Shown: piece by piece, positions 1 to 9,900 of the stretch | How the letters are laid out: each line of letters starts with the position of its first letter | Numbering within the stretch: position 1 is the stretch's first letter | DNA from: Chara braunii | Taxonomy: Eukaryota > Streptophyta > Charophyceae > Charales > Characeae | Assembly (NCBI GenBank): GCA_003427395.1 | Contig: BFEA01000853.1 | Span: 351,453 to 372,506, forward strand | Direction: 5' to 3' | DNA length: 21,054 nucleotides | Position numbers and translations under genes: made by a program | Notes under the pieces: generated by a model | Told to the model about the DNA's origin: nothing | The model's input: the letters and a program-made list of their open reading frames with translations, nothing else | Database searches by the model: none

Positions 1-608
1 CTAGCCACGGTGCAGTGTACCCCTGAGGCCTCGCACGTAGCCGGCTTCCCGACCACCGAGTCGCGGTTTGCCCCTTTGGCTACCCCACCAGAGGACCCTC
101 AGGATATGACAGACGCAGTTCTCTCTGCCCCGTCGTCTGTCGAGGTACTGTCTGCCTCCCCGCAGACCGCCACATCTAGCGCTTCTCCCCCGAGACTTCC
201 GACGCGTCACGCCATTCGCACAGCCCGTTGTAGCACTCAGCTAGCGACTCACGATGACGTTGTGTCATCTCTCCTGGACTTGAGCATTCTGCAGGCTCAT
301 CAGGAGGGACTCACGAGGCACGTCAACGTCCTGCGTCGTCTTCTCGCTCTAATCTCTGATCCGGATCGCACCCTACCCATTATCCCTATCCGCCGAGGGA
401 CATCTACAAGGGTGTATCGCGCTTTATGGGACTCCGGCTCGCAGGGAGATTTCGTTCACCCTCGAGTGGTTGAGGAAGCTCGCCTAGCTACCTCTGGGTC
501 TCGCTCTCCTATCTCCGTTACCCTCAGAGATAATAAGACGCAGCGCTTCTTCGATCAGACGGTCCCCGACCTCCACTTCTCCCTCACCCTCCAGCCATCG
601 GATAGTAC
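1..608 (+). pseudogene. Ty3/gypsy gag-protease segment (frame 1), broken at a tandem duplication
   Basis: Frame 1 is open from the first base, so the protein enters from outside. The first 110 codons are rich in Ser, Pro and Thr and match no domain I know; they fit a linker between gag and protease. A retropepsin-like aspartic protease follows: ALWDSGSQGDF, with the catalytic Asp codon at 430-432 in a D-S-G triad, then VHPRVVEEARL and a second hydrophobic strand region. This enzyme acts as a homodimer to cut the polyprotein inside virus-like particles. Frame 1 remains open to 642 only as an artefact of a 37-bp duplication starting at 572; the family-like continuation resumes in frame 2 after 645. 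No intact flap and no full C-terminal strand can be assigned with certainty. Confidence 0.8.
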
Positions 609-645
609 TCCACTTCTCCCTCACCCTCCAGCCATCGGATAGTAC
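572..645 (+). repeat. Perfect 37-bp tandem duplication that shifts the protease frame
   Basis: Positions 572-608 and 609-645 are identical and directly adjacent. Thirty-seven is one more than a multiple of three, so everything downstream moves by +1: the protein reads in frame 1 before it and in frame 2 after it (YHSSAYFDVLEIEYDF). The perfect identity suggests a recent slippage or unequal exchange, or an assembly or sequencing artefact. Confidence 0.95.
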
Positions 646-1740
646 CCAGACGCCTAGGCGCTACCATTCCTCCGCATACTTCGACGTGCTGGAGATTGAG
701 TACGACTTTATCCTTGCCGGTTCCGCAGCACAGAGGCCGAATGGGCGACCGAGACACTCGTTCTCAAAACGAAGTGCGGCCAAACCCTTCGAGTCCCCTT
801 CATTGGAACCACGGGTGACACCCCCCCAGACCTACCTCCCCAGGACCCTCGTCCCTCTGGGTCCCACCCAGACATCGCCTTCACTTCCCCTCGTCAGTTT
901 GCTCACTTCATCCGACAGGAGGACGTCACATTCTACTTAGTGAACGTCATGGATCTTCTTCGCTATGATCCACTCTGTCCCGAGGTTGAGCTCATCTCAC
1001 TGGAGCCCGATCCCCCTGACCCTTCCTCCATCTTCNCGGCTCCCATCTCCACATCCACCNGTCAGCCTGCGGATACCCCCTCCACGTCCCAGGCCCCTGC
1101 GCCGCCGACCGTCGAGTCCACATATACGTCTCGTGCCGACGCAGACGCTGAGGAACTCACACGGTTTACGACAGACTTAGAGCCCGCCGTTCGCGACCTG
1201 ATTCGAGAGTACCGCGACGTCTTTCCCCCGTACTTCTCATACAGCGGGATTCCCCCGATGCACGGTGTTGAGCATTCTATACAGCTCGTGCCTGACTATC
1301 GTGTTCACCATCAGACACCGTACCGACTCTCGATTCCAGAGGCGACGGAACTCAAGCGTCAGCTTGAGGAGCTCCTTCGACTAGGTTTCATTAAACCCAG
1401 TAACTCCCCTTGGGGTGCACCTGTCCTCTTTGCTCGCAAAGCGGACGGAACTCTTCGCCTCTGCATCGACTACCGCGGCCTTAACCGTTACACGGTTAAG
1501 AACAACTATCCCATGCCCCGCGCGGATGAGCTGTTTGACCGTCTGGCAGGCAACCGCTTCTTCACGAAGATCGATCTTCGTAGCGGTTACCACCAAATCC
1601 GCGTTGCCACAGAGGATCAGCCGAAGACCGCCTTTCGGTCGTGCTTCAGCCACTACGAGTTCATGGTGATGCCATTCGGCCTCACAAATGCCCCCGCCAC
1701 CTTCCAGATGGCGATGAACGACATCTTCAGGGACATCTTG
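646..1740 (+). pseudogene. Ty3/gypsy protease-RT linker and N-terminal two thirds of reverse transcriptase
   Basis: After the duplication, frame 2 encodes LEIEYDFILA, the segment that in this family normally reads into an Ile-Leu-Gly-x-x-Trp motif. That motif is missing, and frame 1 takes over at about 722 (RSTEAEWATETLVLKTKCG), consistent with a small deletion near 713-721. Frame 1 then runs about 340 codons. A Pro/Ser-rich linker holds the two N bases. From about 1207 the reverse transcriptase begins: [46 protein letters not shown], then [14 protein letters not shown] with the first catalytic Asp at 1573-1575, then [19 protein letters not shown]. Reverse transcriptase copies element RNA into DNA in the cytoplasmic particle. 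The frame breaks at about 1740, two dozen bases before the catalytic YLDD, by loss of one base. Confidence 0.92.
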
Positions 1741-2127
1741 AAGAATACGTTCTCGTATACCTGGATGACATCTTAGTCTACAGTCGTACCTTAGAAGACC
1801 ATCTCAGACACCTCCGCGATGTCCTACAGCGCTTACGCAAGCATGGCTTCTATGCTAAGCTCAGTAAGTGCCGATTTGCCCAGCGCACAGTGGACTTCCT
1901 AGGACACCATGTGTCTGACCAGGGTCTCCACATGGACGACGCGAAGATCACTGCTATTGCAGAGTGACCCATCCCCGCATCTGCCAAGCAGCTTCGCAGT
2001 TTCCTAGGCCTCACCAGCTACTATAGTAATTTTATCCAGGGATACGCTAGGTATTCCTACGTCCTTACCTCTACCCTCCTCTAGAAGAACCCGCCGTGGT
2101 TTTGGACACCCCTGTGCGAGGACGCCT
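1741..2127 (+). pseudogene. Ty3/gypsy reverse transcriptase C-terminal part with YLDD box
   Basis: Frame 3 carries [13 protein letters not shown], with the two catalytic Asp codons at 1764-1769, followed by HLRHLRDVLQRLRKHGFYAKLSKCRF, VDFLGHHVS and the thumb and connection segment KQLRSFLGLTSYY. Residue spacing from the upstream palm motif is normal apart from the single missing base at about 1740. A TGA at 1965-1967 stands where the family has Trp before Pro (IAEWP), and a TAG near 2082 stands where a Gln is usual. So the catalytic residues are preserved but the chain is cut in three places. Confidence 0.92.
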
Positions 2128-2640
2128 TTCGCGCCCTCAAGAAGGCGGTGACCTGTGCGCCGGTTCTTCGCTTTCCCGATTTTGATCGCCCCTTTATCGT
2201 CACCACCGATGCGTCAGATTTTGCAATAGGAGCTGTCCTTTATCAGGTGTTTCCCTCTCCTCCAGATTCACCTTACCCCCATGTTCCTCCTTTCCCCCCC
2301 CCTCCTGCTGACACTGCTTCTCGATTGACGCCTACCCTCCCACCACTTCCCTCCACTGACAGTCCTCCTGTTACTTACTCCCCGACCATCGCGGAGGATG
2401 GGACTGTCGAGGCTCGTGCTGGGGATTGCCCGATCACGTTCTACTCCCATTAGCTACTGCCTGCTGAGATAAACTACACTGCCGATGAACGTGAGGTTCT
2501 CGCAGTAGTTTATGCTACCCGGCATTGGCGTCATTATCTGCACGGGGCGCCCTTCACGGTGCGCACGGACAACTCAGTTGTCCAGGCTTTCCTCACGAAG
2601 CCTAAGCTTTCCCCTCGACAAGCACGCTGGTGGCGTGACT
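2128..2640 (+). pseudogene. Ty3/gypsy RNase H domain with a proline-rich insert
   Basis: Frame 3 reads FRALKKAVTCAPVLRFPDF, then VTTDASDFAIGAVLYQ with the first metal-binding Asp at 2208-2210, then AEINYTADEREVLAVVYA with the Glu at 2493-2495 and FTVRTDNSVVQAF with the next Asp at 2568-2570. This domain removes the RNA strand during reverse transcription. Between GAVLYQ and ITFYSH lie about 55 residues rich in Pro, Ser and Thr (roughly 2250-2430), where most Ty3/gypsy proteins have 10 to 20 residues. A TAG at 2451-2453 replaces a Gln usual in the family. The insert keeps the frame and may be a lineage trait. Confidence 0.88.
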
Positions 2641-3453
2641 TATCCGAGTTCAGTTTCACCACTCAGCCCATCAAGGGTGAAACGAACCGCGTCGCTGGTG
2701 CCTTGTCTCGCCGTCCTGATCACAATCAGGAACCCATCCATCTTGCTGTCATCCCCATCACCACTGTTGATCAATCGGTGATCGACGCGTATCGCACTCA
2801 GTACCGCCACTGCCCCGATTATCGCGTCATCCACGCGACACTGCAGAGTGGCAAGACCGTTCCTTCCTACTCCCTCGGGGAGAACGGCCTCGTGTACTGG
2901 CTTGGCAGATCTGGTCAGCTAGAACCACGTATCTGCGTTCCCTCCACCGGACAGCTCCGCGTCCAGGCTGTAGCAGAATTCCACGACCAGGCAGTTGCCA
3001 GTCATATGGGTTTCCACAAGACGTTGACTCGTGTTTGCCGCCTATACGTCTGACCGAAGTTCAAGGACTTTGTCAAAGCTTACATCCAGGAGTGTCCTAC
3101 CTGCCAGGAGGTGAACAGTGCGAACCACCTTCCTTATGGGTTACTTCAGGCCCTACCCATACCTGAAGGTCGTTGGCAGTCCATCTCGATGGATTTCATT
3201 GGTCCCCTTCGCCCACCCACTGAGCGAGGTCATGATGCTATCTTGGTCGTCGTCGATCACTTCACGAAGCGTGCACGTTTTGTCCCGTGCCGCTATCGCA
3301 TTAGCGCTCGTGAGGTCGCCGACATCGTCTTCGACCGAGTCGTGAGAGATCACGGCTTACCTCAGAGCATCATCTCCGACCATGACCCCCGCTTTACCAG
3401 CACATTCTGGCGACGCCTACACGAGGTGTACGGATCCCAGCTCCGCTTCTCGT
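2641..3453 (+). pseudogene. Ty3/gypsy integrase: zinc-binding domain and first part of the DDE core
   Basis: After the tether segment (ALSRRPDHNQEP), frame 3 carries the H2C2 zinc-binding domain: His at 2982-2984 and 3003-3005, Cys at 3093-3095 and 3102-3104 (ECPTCQ). A TGA at 3051-3053 replaces the Trp expected in the WPKF-like motif. The catalytic core begins at WQSISMDFIGPL with the first Asp at 3192-3194. The second Asp is in SDHDPRFTSTFWRRL at 3378-3380. Integrase joins element cDNA to chromosomal DNA. The homologous reading ends at about 3453 (QLRFSS), where foreign sequence interrupts the core between the second Asp and the catalytic Glu. Confidence 0.92.
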
Positions 3454-3526
3454 CGTTCTTATCTTAAGAGAATGATGGTCAACTCTTCTTTAAGCACAGA
3501 GTAAGCAAATTCCACTGTGTCAGGCA
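3454..3526. other. About 71-bp insertion inside the integrase catalytic core
   Basis: The sequence between LRFSS (frame 3) and HPQTDGQTE (frame 2) matches no part of the family protein and contains stops. The second Asp codon (3378) and the Glu codon (3557) are 179 bases apart; family spacing of about 35 residues predicts about 108, an excess of about 71, which also explains the frame change from 3 to 2. A weak inverted repeat (3463-3470 with 3483-3494) sits inside. Exact ends cannot be fixed because no target-site duplication is clear. Confidence 0.75.
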
Positions 3527-4400
3527 CACCACCACCCTCAGACGGATGGTCAGACTGAGGTCACCAATAAAACTCTCGGTAATATCCTCCGAAAGTTTAT
3601 TAGGGATAACCAGCAGTGGGACTTACACTTAGCCCACGCGAAGATTGCTTACAACCACGTTGTTTCGCCAGCCACGGGGATGTCGGCATTCTATTGCGAC
3701 CTCGGCTACCACCCTCGCGTACCCGCGGATTTCCTACGACCATCGCGGTTGCGCCCAGACACTCGTTGCCCTGCGCTTGACGACTGGATCGCCCACATGG
3801 CGGCGATTATGAAGCGCGTACACGAGAGTTTAGCCGACTCTCAGACTCGGATGGCCGCACGAGCGAACCGATCACAAATGGATCATCCATTCAAAGTCGG
3901 TGATGATATGCTCGTCGACGCACGCCACTTACAGCTCGAAGCAGATACGCTTCGCAAGTTCAGGCGTCGTTTCTTCGGTCTATGCCGCATCCTTCAGGTC
4001 GTCGGTTTTGATACTGCCGCTAGTCCGGTCAGCTTCCGTGTGAAGCTACCTGATTACCTTCGACAGGCTCGCGTACACGATGTTTACCACGTCTCCTTGC
4101 TGCGTCCTTATCGCAGACCGTCTGAGCGCTTCGTCGGACGCCCTTATGAGCGCCCTCCACCTATCATGGTGGACGATCACGAGGAGTTCGTTGTTTCCGA
4201 CATCGTATCACGCCGAGTTACCGACGATACCCCTCCACGCATCAAGTACCTTGTGCATTGGAAGGGCTACCCTGATGAGGAGGCTACTTGGGAGCCGCTC
4301 GAGCACTTTCAGCACGCTAGGATGTTGGTGCGTGCATACGATCGTGCTCGTCGTGCTGAGATGTCTGCTCCTGCTCAGCCGACTGACCCTCTTCCTCCTC
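3527..4400 (+). pseudogene. Ty3/gypsy integrase C-terminal core, GPY/F-like module and chromodomain
   Basis: Frame 2 resumes with HPQTDGQTEVTNKTL, the catalytic Glu at 3557-3559, then AHAKIAYNHVVSPATGMSAF and the GPY/F-like module ending VHDVYHVSLLRPY; its usual Gly-Pro-Phe is changed to Gly-Leu-Cys. From 4181 a chromodomain follows: EFVVSDIVSRRV, then YLVHWKGYPDEEATWEP with the aromatic residues of a methyl-lysine cage, then LEHFQHARMLVRAYDRA. In chromoviruses this domain steers integration to chromatin carrying particular histone marks, often heterochromatin. The chromodomain itself looks undamaged. Frame 2 then enters a Pro-rich stretch where the frame slips again. Confidence 0.93.
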
Positions 4401-4512
4401 CTCCGTTGCTGAGGACGAGCCCGCTCCCTCTGAGGCCGTTCCTCAACCGCAGACTGTCGCCTCCGAGCGTCCACAGCGCACTCATCGTCGACCTTCGCGT
4501 TACGATGACTGA
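4396..4512 (+). pseudogene. C-terminal tail of the Ty3/gypsy polyprotein (frame 1)
   Basis: Frame 1 reads SSSSVAEDEPAPSEAVPQ and ends in a basic tail RPQRTHRRPSRYDD with TGA at 4510-4512. A short acidic/Pro linker followed by Arg-rich residues is the usual end of such polyproteins. Frame 2, used by the chromodomain, instead runs on as Pro/Leu-rich sequence to a stop at about 4570. The switch falls in the repeat of TCC/CTC triplets at about 4388-4404, so replication slippage by one base (or two in the other direction) is the likely cause. Confidence 0.7.
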
Positions 4513-5880
4513 CACTCTTATCCTCTATCTTTCCCCTACTGACTCACACCATCAGGTACTCCATCATTAACTTCTTCAGGATGTCAGCGTTTTGCAGCTC
4601 TGCTTCGACATCGACTCGACTGCTACTTCATCGACGTCATCGACCACTTCGACGACTTCAGCTACCTTATCGGCTTCAGCTACTTTGGACGTGACTACTT
4701 CACGCCACCACCCTACCCTGTACATTCCCTTGCATCTGTCCCATGATGGTTCTCACTTAGCTGGGTCTCTTTGAGTTGGGCTCTCCCTTGGTATCTCATA
4801 GGCAATGGGACCGTGGCGTTATCTTGGCTTCCTTGCTCTGAGATCTAGCTCCCTCCTCCCCCAGTCGGTGAGTTGTGTGCATGTTTCCCTCACCCACTGC
4901 CCTTGTCACCCTAGTGCCGGCCCTTGCATGCCTTCAGTTAGGCATATCTCCACCCTATTCCAGACTCCCCCTTTTTTCATGGTCGCCCCTGCATGGTGTC
5001 AACCTTTTGTCGAGCATTACCCGCCCTGATGGTCTATCTGTTAGGGTCTTTGGATTTGTTTTGCTACCACTCTCCCACCTTGAGCCTGATGACCTATCCC
5101 ACCTTCACGTGTGACTGCCCTTAGGAGTTTCGATTCTTAGGCTGCATTCATCCCCTCTGAGACCATCCCACCCTTAGTGGCTCAGTGACAGGACATTATC
5201 TTGTGCCATATTACTCTTTTTCCTTTCAGCACTGATGCAATTGCCTCCATAACTTTAGGATTGTATATTGCTACATTTCACTTTTTGCTATTAGCTAGGA
5301 TATAGATACCAGATATTTGCTTTTCTTTTGACATTATGTAGCTTAGGATGCATCGCATGGACTCCCCATGGAGCTTGCTCCGCATCCTAAATTTCTCAGC
5401 TTTCTTTATTGCAGAGTTCCGCTGCTTTTGCGGATAGTGTGTTTATGGCTCTTGCGATCCATTACAGGTCTAAGGATCGTGCAGCGGGCCCTCATCTGCC
5501 CTGGCCTACAGCCAGGGCCTATTTGGCTATTTGCCAGTTCGGCCTGTGGAACCAGGCCGTGGCCTGACCCCACAAGCCGTGTAATGTTCCAGTCCTGCCC
5601 GGTACCACTTTCGGTACCAAGCCAGTCCAGTCAGTTAGTCCGCTGGGGGTATACCCCAGCTGTAGTCTGTTTTTGATTCATTCTTCATTAGCACAGATTG
5701 GAGTACGTGCGTGTTGAGTCTGCGTTGGAGCTGCACTGTCCCTTCCAGCTCCATCTCCATCTCCCTCATCCTCATCCCTTCGTCTTGATCCTGACGGACC
5801 CCCATCCCGACGGGTCCGTCACAACATTGCTGCTTAGTTGGTAATAGCTTTGACGCTATATAGGAGAGGTTATAGGATTA
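4513..5880. other. Non-coding, C+T-rich and hairpin-rich region, possible 3' end of the retrotransposon
   Basis: No convincing gene. Base use resembles the polyprotein block and differs from the AT-rich DNA that follows, so this may be the element's 3' untranslated region and 3' LTR. Several hairpins are visible: 5343-5351 with 5382-5390 (9 bp), 5498-5505 with 5511-5518 (8 bp), 5642-5648 with 5654-5660 (7 bp) and 5792-5801 with 5812-5821 (10 bp). The first part, 4600-4700, is low-complexity TCGAC/TCATCG repetition. No polypurine tract directly followed by TG was found, and without the 5' LTR the limits stay open. Confidence 0.4.
5792..5821. repeat. Perfect 10-bp stem, 10-nt loop, ending GGGTCCGTCA
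   Basis: TGACGGACCC at 5792-5801 is the exact reverse complement of GGGTCCGTCA at 5812-5821. Plant Ty3/gypsy LTRs often begin with a TGTGACGG-type palindromic motif, with the complement at the other end; here the minus strand reads TGTGACGGACCC from about 5823. It could therefore mark an LTR edge, but a matching second edge was not found. Confidence 0.55.
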
Positions 5881-6619
5881 GCTTTGCCGACCCTCGTCCT
5901 CGCCTGCACACGCTTAGGTAGTGTTAGGTTAACGCCTCATGTACTTGCCCTTAGCCTGACACAAATTCACATGATTAGTTCTAATATTACACATGGGGTA
6001 CCTTGGGGATTCTTAGGAGGGGAGACAATATCCCATGAGACACCTATTAGGCAATTAGACAATTATACTTGGGTTTGACATATTGAGTTATTCCATATAC
6101 CTATGTAGTATTTATGGCAGACCATTAGAAAGACCCACATTATAAAAGAAAAAGTAAGAACATCATCAAATTCGTAAGGAAACTGAGGAGGATACTCTTA
6201 GGAAGGATCTGAAGGGAAAAAATAGATGATATAAACATATCACATGTTGTTTACCATACAAGAGTTTTGAAGACGGGTTACAATTTCACTTGGGTGTTAA
6301 TTTTTCGCTTGTTAGAAAAAATCTAAGAAGGAAAAGTTACTAAAGAAAAAAAAACAATGATATTATTGATGCTGACGATGAGAAAAATGGAGTTGAGATT
6401 CAGAACCATGTAGGCCAAGAGAAGGACAAAATATTTTACAACCGCCCTCTTAAAATTGTGTCAAGTTGTTGAACATACTTTCCAACACATTGTAAACTTA
6501 AAAAAATGATCACCTATGAATGAATTAAACAAATATGCAGTTGCCGTGTTAGGACCCAAAGACATGATTAAGTATGTCGTTAAGTTCAAACTACACCTGT
6601 CGACTCTATCAGCAAATAA

Positions 6620-6930
6620 GATCAAAAAAATGTGTGAAAATGAGAATGTGAATTTATGGCAATCGGAATTGATAATTGATTTGCTAGTGTGCGTCTGATC
6701 GAAATTAACTTATGAGGAATTTGTTTTACGCTAGTTGCAAGATAATCTAACTTGTGGACAGAAGGTAAGTAATCCCATAACTGAATTCTTAAACAGGCTT
6801 GGTATTCCTTATGAGGTCACTTATGAAAATGACGAAGAAATGTGCACAATCTTTGAAAACGGGGGTGCAAATTTATGTTAATGGCAATTAACAATCGATT
6901 TGCTACTAGTCGTCTGATCAAAATTAACTT
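6620..6930 (+). repeat. Diverged direct repeat, two copies about 220 bp apart
   Basis: About 6630-6711 and 6841-6930 align with gaps: both hold a TTTATG-TGGCAAT segment, then GATTTGCTA (6678 onward; GATTTGCTA at 6897 onward), then CGTCTGATC followed by AAATTAACTTA. Divergence is considerable, so the duplication is old. No protein or RNA role is evident. Confidence 0.6.
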
Positions 6931-8435
6931 AGAATTATTTTTTATTGGCCAAGATACAGTTTCAAATTGTTGTTCGGGAAATATATACAACTCAGCTTTA
7001 TGACCAGGTAGGGTGCAAGAAGTGCAATTGCAAACTGTATCTTGCCCCATATTGCAATTATAGGTCGTTTTTGTGACTCTACTGAAGTTACCCATTTGTT
7101 GAAAGTAATGATGAGACAAATAATCTTTGGATCGAAATGGTACGAGTGATCACAAACTAATTGTGATATTTGTTTAACTTTTTTACATATAAAAAATAAA
7201 AAATAAATATATATTTTTAAAAAGTAGCAAACAAGTTTACATTTGCACCTGATTAAAGGTCATGACATAATTTTGACTTCTGTTGGAAACATGTTTTGCA
7301 TCCCATTAAGAAATCATCGACTTTTTCAAAAAAATGAATAACATATAAATTGATAAGTGTTTTATAGAAATTGTAGTTAAAATTTCAAACCTCAACCATA
7401 ATAAAAGTACGTTTGAAGAAATGCACTGTTAGTGTGCAGAAACGAGTGTGCAGAAACTCTCTCATGCTTCCAATGATCGAATATCATTACGATGACACAA
7501 AATTATAAGAATTACTTCATTCATGTCCTCTTATCTGCAGTCCTGATATCGTTTCATGACCTCGGTTACCACCCCTTTTTATTTTGCATTCCCGACGAAT
7601 ATGAATCGCCAAGATGGATATGAACCTTCACTAACAAACCAACTTAAAATAAATAAAAAACATGCATTGTAGCAATGTCTACATCTGACATGAAATTACT
7701 CAAAATACAACTATATCGACATTATGTTATATTCAAAACAATGAATGAGAATTATATTTGAAAAATATGCACATGATGCTAATTCAAAGATGGCCTTAAT
7801 TTTGAAGTAACTTTTGTCATCCGAATTCCAAGTTATCCATAATTTGTACCTCTTGTTATCTGAATTCTACTACACAGACTCTTCTCAATTAACAAACTCT
7901 ACTTCCTTTTTCAAGTGCAAGGGTTTGTGTTATTGTAGTGTTATGAACGAAATTTTATCTTCGATATTCTTAAACCACGAGCACCTCTTCCAGTGTTGGG
8001 AAATTATGACGTTTTGCCAATTCCCAAAAAAATCGGGGATGAGACACAGGGGTGACAACGTCCCATAAATTTGAATTTTATAGTGCCGTGAGTGAAATGA
8101 AAAGGAAAAAAAAAATGCTTTCTCTACTGCAATGATGTCCGGCAGGGTAGTCCAGGAGGGCGTGCAAACAATCTTCCTCTAAAGAATGCACCTTACATGT
8201 AAGGCGGTCACGTTTTGAATGTTATTGTTTTCTTTTTTTTCTTGCTCGTGTGATTCTTATGAATCCCCTGTCCATGAATTGCTCAAGCTGTCCATGATAT
8301 GCTCGAGCTGTGTTTCGTCACATTGACACTTAGGGGAATGTATCTTGCTATCGGATCCATGTGCCCCTTTTTTTCCCCTTCTATTCTCTTTTTGGAATCT
8401 GACAACCTGGCCACGGGGCGGAGATGCCCTCATTG

Positions 8436-8480
8436 AGGGCACACTCACACTATCACGTCTAAGAATGTATACAACTGCAA
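8436..8480 (+). mobile_element. Solitary MITE arm, same family as the element at 12059-12181
   Basis: AGGGCACACTCACACTA at 8436-8452 matches the terminal repeat AGGGCRTACTCACACTAG of the 12-kb element, and the following bases (TAAG, then CTGCAATCACGACC) align with the inner arm of that element. No matching right terminus was found downstream, so this is a truncated copy. Immediately to the left, TGCCCTCATTGAGGGCA (8426-8442) forms a 6-bp palindrome across the end. Confidence 0.5.
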
Positions 8481-8500
8481 TCACGACCAAAGCTTTGGTG

Positions 8501-8502
<2 letters not shown>

Positions 8503-8533
<31 letters not shown>
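8503..8533. repeat. 31-base T run
   Basis: Uninterrupted T. On the minus strand it could be a retroposon poly(A) tail, but only a six-base ACCAAA is repeated on both sides (about 8487 and 8547), too short to count as a target-site duplication. Confidence 0.85.
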
Positions 8534-9900
8534 CCGTGAGAGTACCAAAAAGAGAACGGAGTGGTACTCAGGCTCAGTAAACTCGGAGCGCAGTGAAATT
8601 CAAGGTCGGCAAAAATGTGCTCGGAGGTAGTGGTTAGTGGTTTAAACAATATGACATTGTGGGTATTGCTTTCTTATGTGATGAGAAACGTCATTCCAAT
8701 TCCTTTTCCATTGGGAGGTCAGATTATAACTAACACGTAATTTTTATGGGTTTTTTTTGTTGGTTCCATTGGTTGTTAACTTGTATGGATGCTACCATTT
8801 TTCTACAAAAATAACACACCCCTATCATTAACGCATATATAAATTTGGTATGATATATAGTCGTATTGAAGTCAGTTTTATGAGGGAACAACCACGATAG
8901 TTTTTCCACTAGTTGCTCTTCGCTTGACATCTAATTGCAACATCCGCCCCTCTCGTCACGTTAGTGCTAACTACTACCTGTTCGCAATAAAACGCCTTCA
9001 CGTGTTCATTGGAACTATAAATTCATATTAATTAGGCCAACTAAAAAAGTTGAATGCTCCTCCACTTTGTTGCCTTTAGTTATGGTAATTTTGATTTAGG
9101 ATGCTTCTATACGCTAATTGTAATGTATCATTCTCGTATGTATCAATGGAAAACCCAAAGGTACTCAAAACATTTTTAACCGCCCTAAAAATTATTATTG
9201 TCGCTTTTTAGTATGTTATAAACTGAAGTAACTATATTCAAACAACGGTATAATGACATGGTCTTCCAAATTTAACTCAAGACCATCTTGTCCGTTCATT
9301 TTCCAGAGCCCCTGACTCTTGAATTCCACCGAAAGTTATACCACAAGTGGTCGTCATCTACCTTTACAACCTTCCTAATTAGATGAGTGCTAAAAGTTGG
9401 TACGTCAAGTGAGGATACCATCATTTGCATTGGTTAAGGGGAGCAAAATTGCAAATGTTTATTTATCTACATAAAGTGAGCATGCATTAGTGTGATCACA
9501 AGTATTATGAAGGAAATGACGATCCACGCTCCTTAAACCTAAAAGATGACAAAGTGTTGTGAGGGGAAGCATAGTGTGGAAAATAGGTTTGTATGGACTT
9601 TTTTCCCCTATTCCTTTTCAACATAGAGCGTGGGGGAACAAATGGAAGGAGGTCATAAACGAGATGTTGTTTATGGAAGGCAAAGTAGGTATCGAAGGAC
9701 AGGGATGAAAAAAAAGGTGGTGGGAAGGATCGTTTGAGATGTGCCTTGAACCCTTCTCTGTCCATCCTCTTCCAGGGATAGTTGACCTTTGCCTTTACAG
9801 GGAATCCCTGCTGTCACTTCGAACCTTGATTGGTGTTTTTTTGAAAAAACTTTTCAATCACATAAGAATAACATACTGCTCTTCCATATTATTCGGGTCA

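Larger units (their letters stand above)
1..4512 (+). mobile_element. Decayed Ty3/gypsy chromovirus retrotransposon, 5' end outside the window
   Basis: One polyprotein can be followed across the block in the order protease, reverse transcriptase, RNase H, integrase, chromodomain. Integrase after RNase H is the Ty3/gypsy order, and a chromodomain at the integrase C-terminus defines the chromovirus branch. The frame moves 1, 2, 1, 3, 2, 1 along the block; in-frame stops lie near 1965, 2082, 2451 and 3051. The element cannot make its own polyprotein and is a fossil or a passenger needing enzymes in trans. The 5' LTR, primer-binding site and most of gag lie left of the window. The last codons end at a TGA at 4510-4512. 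The codons are C-rich at third positions, unlike the AT-rich DNA to the right. Seen: motifs, stops, frames. Known: domain order of the family. Inferred: the breaks accumulated after insertion. Confidence 0.95.
5881..9900. other. AT-rich intergenic region without recognisable genes
   Basis: Visibly AT-rich compared with both sides. Open frames are short (60 to 130 codons), without recognisable motifs, and composition alone explains them. Contents seen: a diverged direct repeat at 6620-6930, an AT tract at 7185-7225, a short duplicated GTGTGCAGAAAC motif at about 7434-7458, one arm of a MITE at 8436, and a 31-base T run at 8503-8533. A 60-codon frame at 6516-6698 overlaps the direct repeat and is not supported as a gene. 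Confidence 0.6.

Noticed and set aside
6015-6025. AGGAGGGGAGAC as the polypurine tract of the retrotransposon
   Set aside because: It lies 1.5 kb past the polyprotein in AT-rich DNA and is not followed by a TG LTR start.
8257-8649. 130-codon minus-strand frame with a poly-lysine run
   Set aside because: The lysines are the translation of the 31-base T run, and the frame is bridged by that homopolymer.
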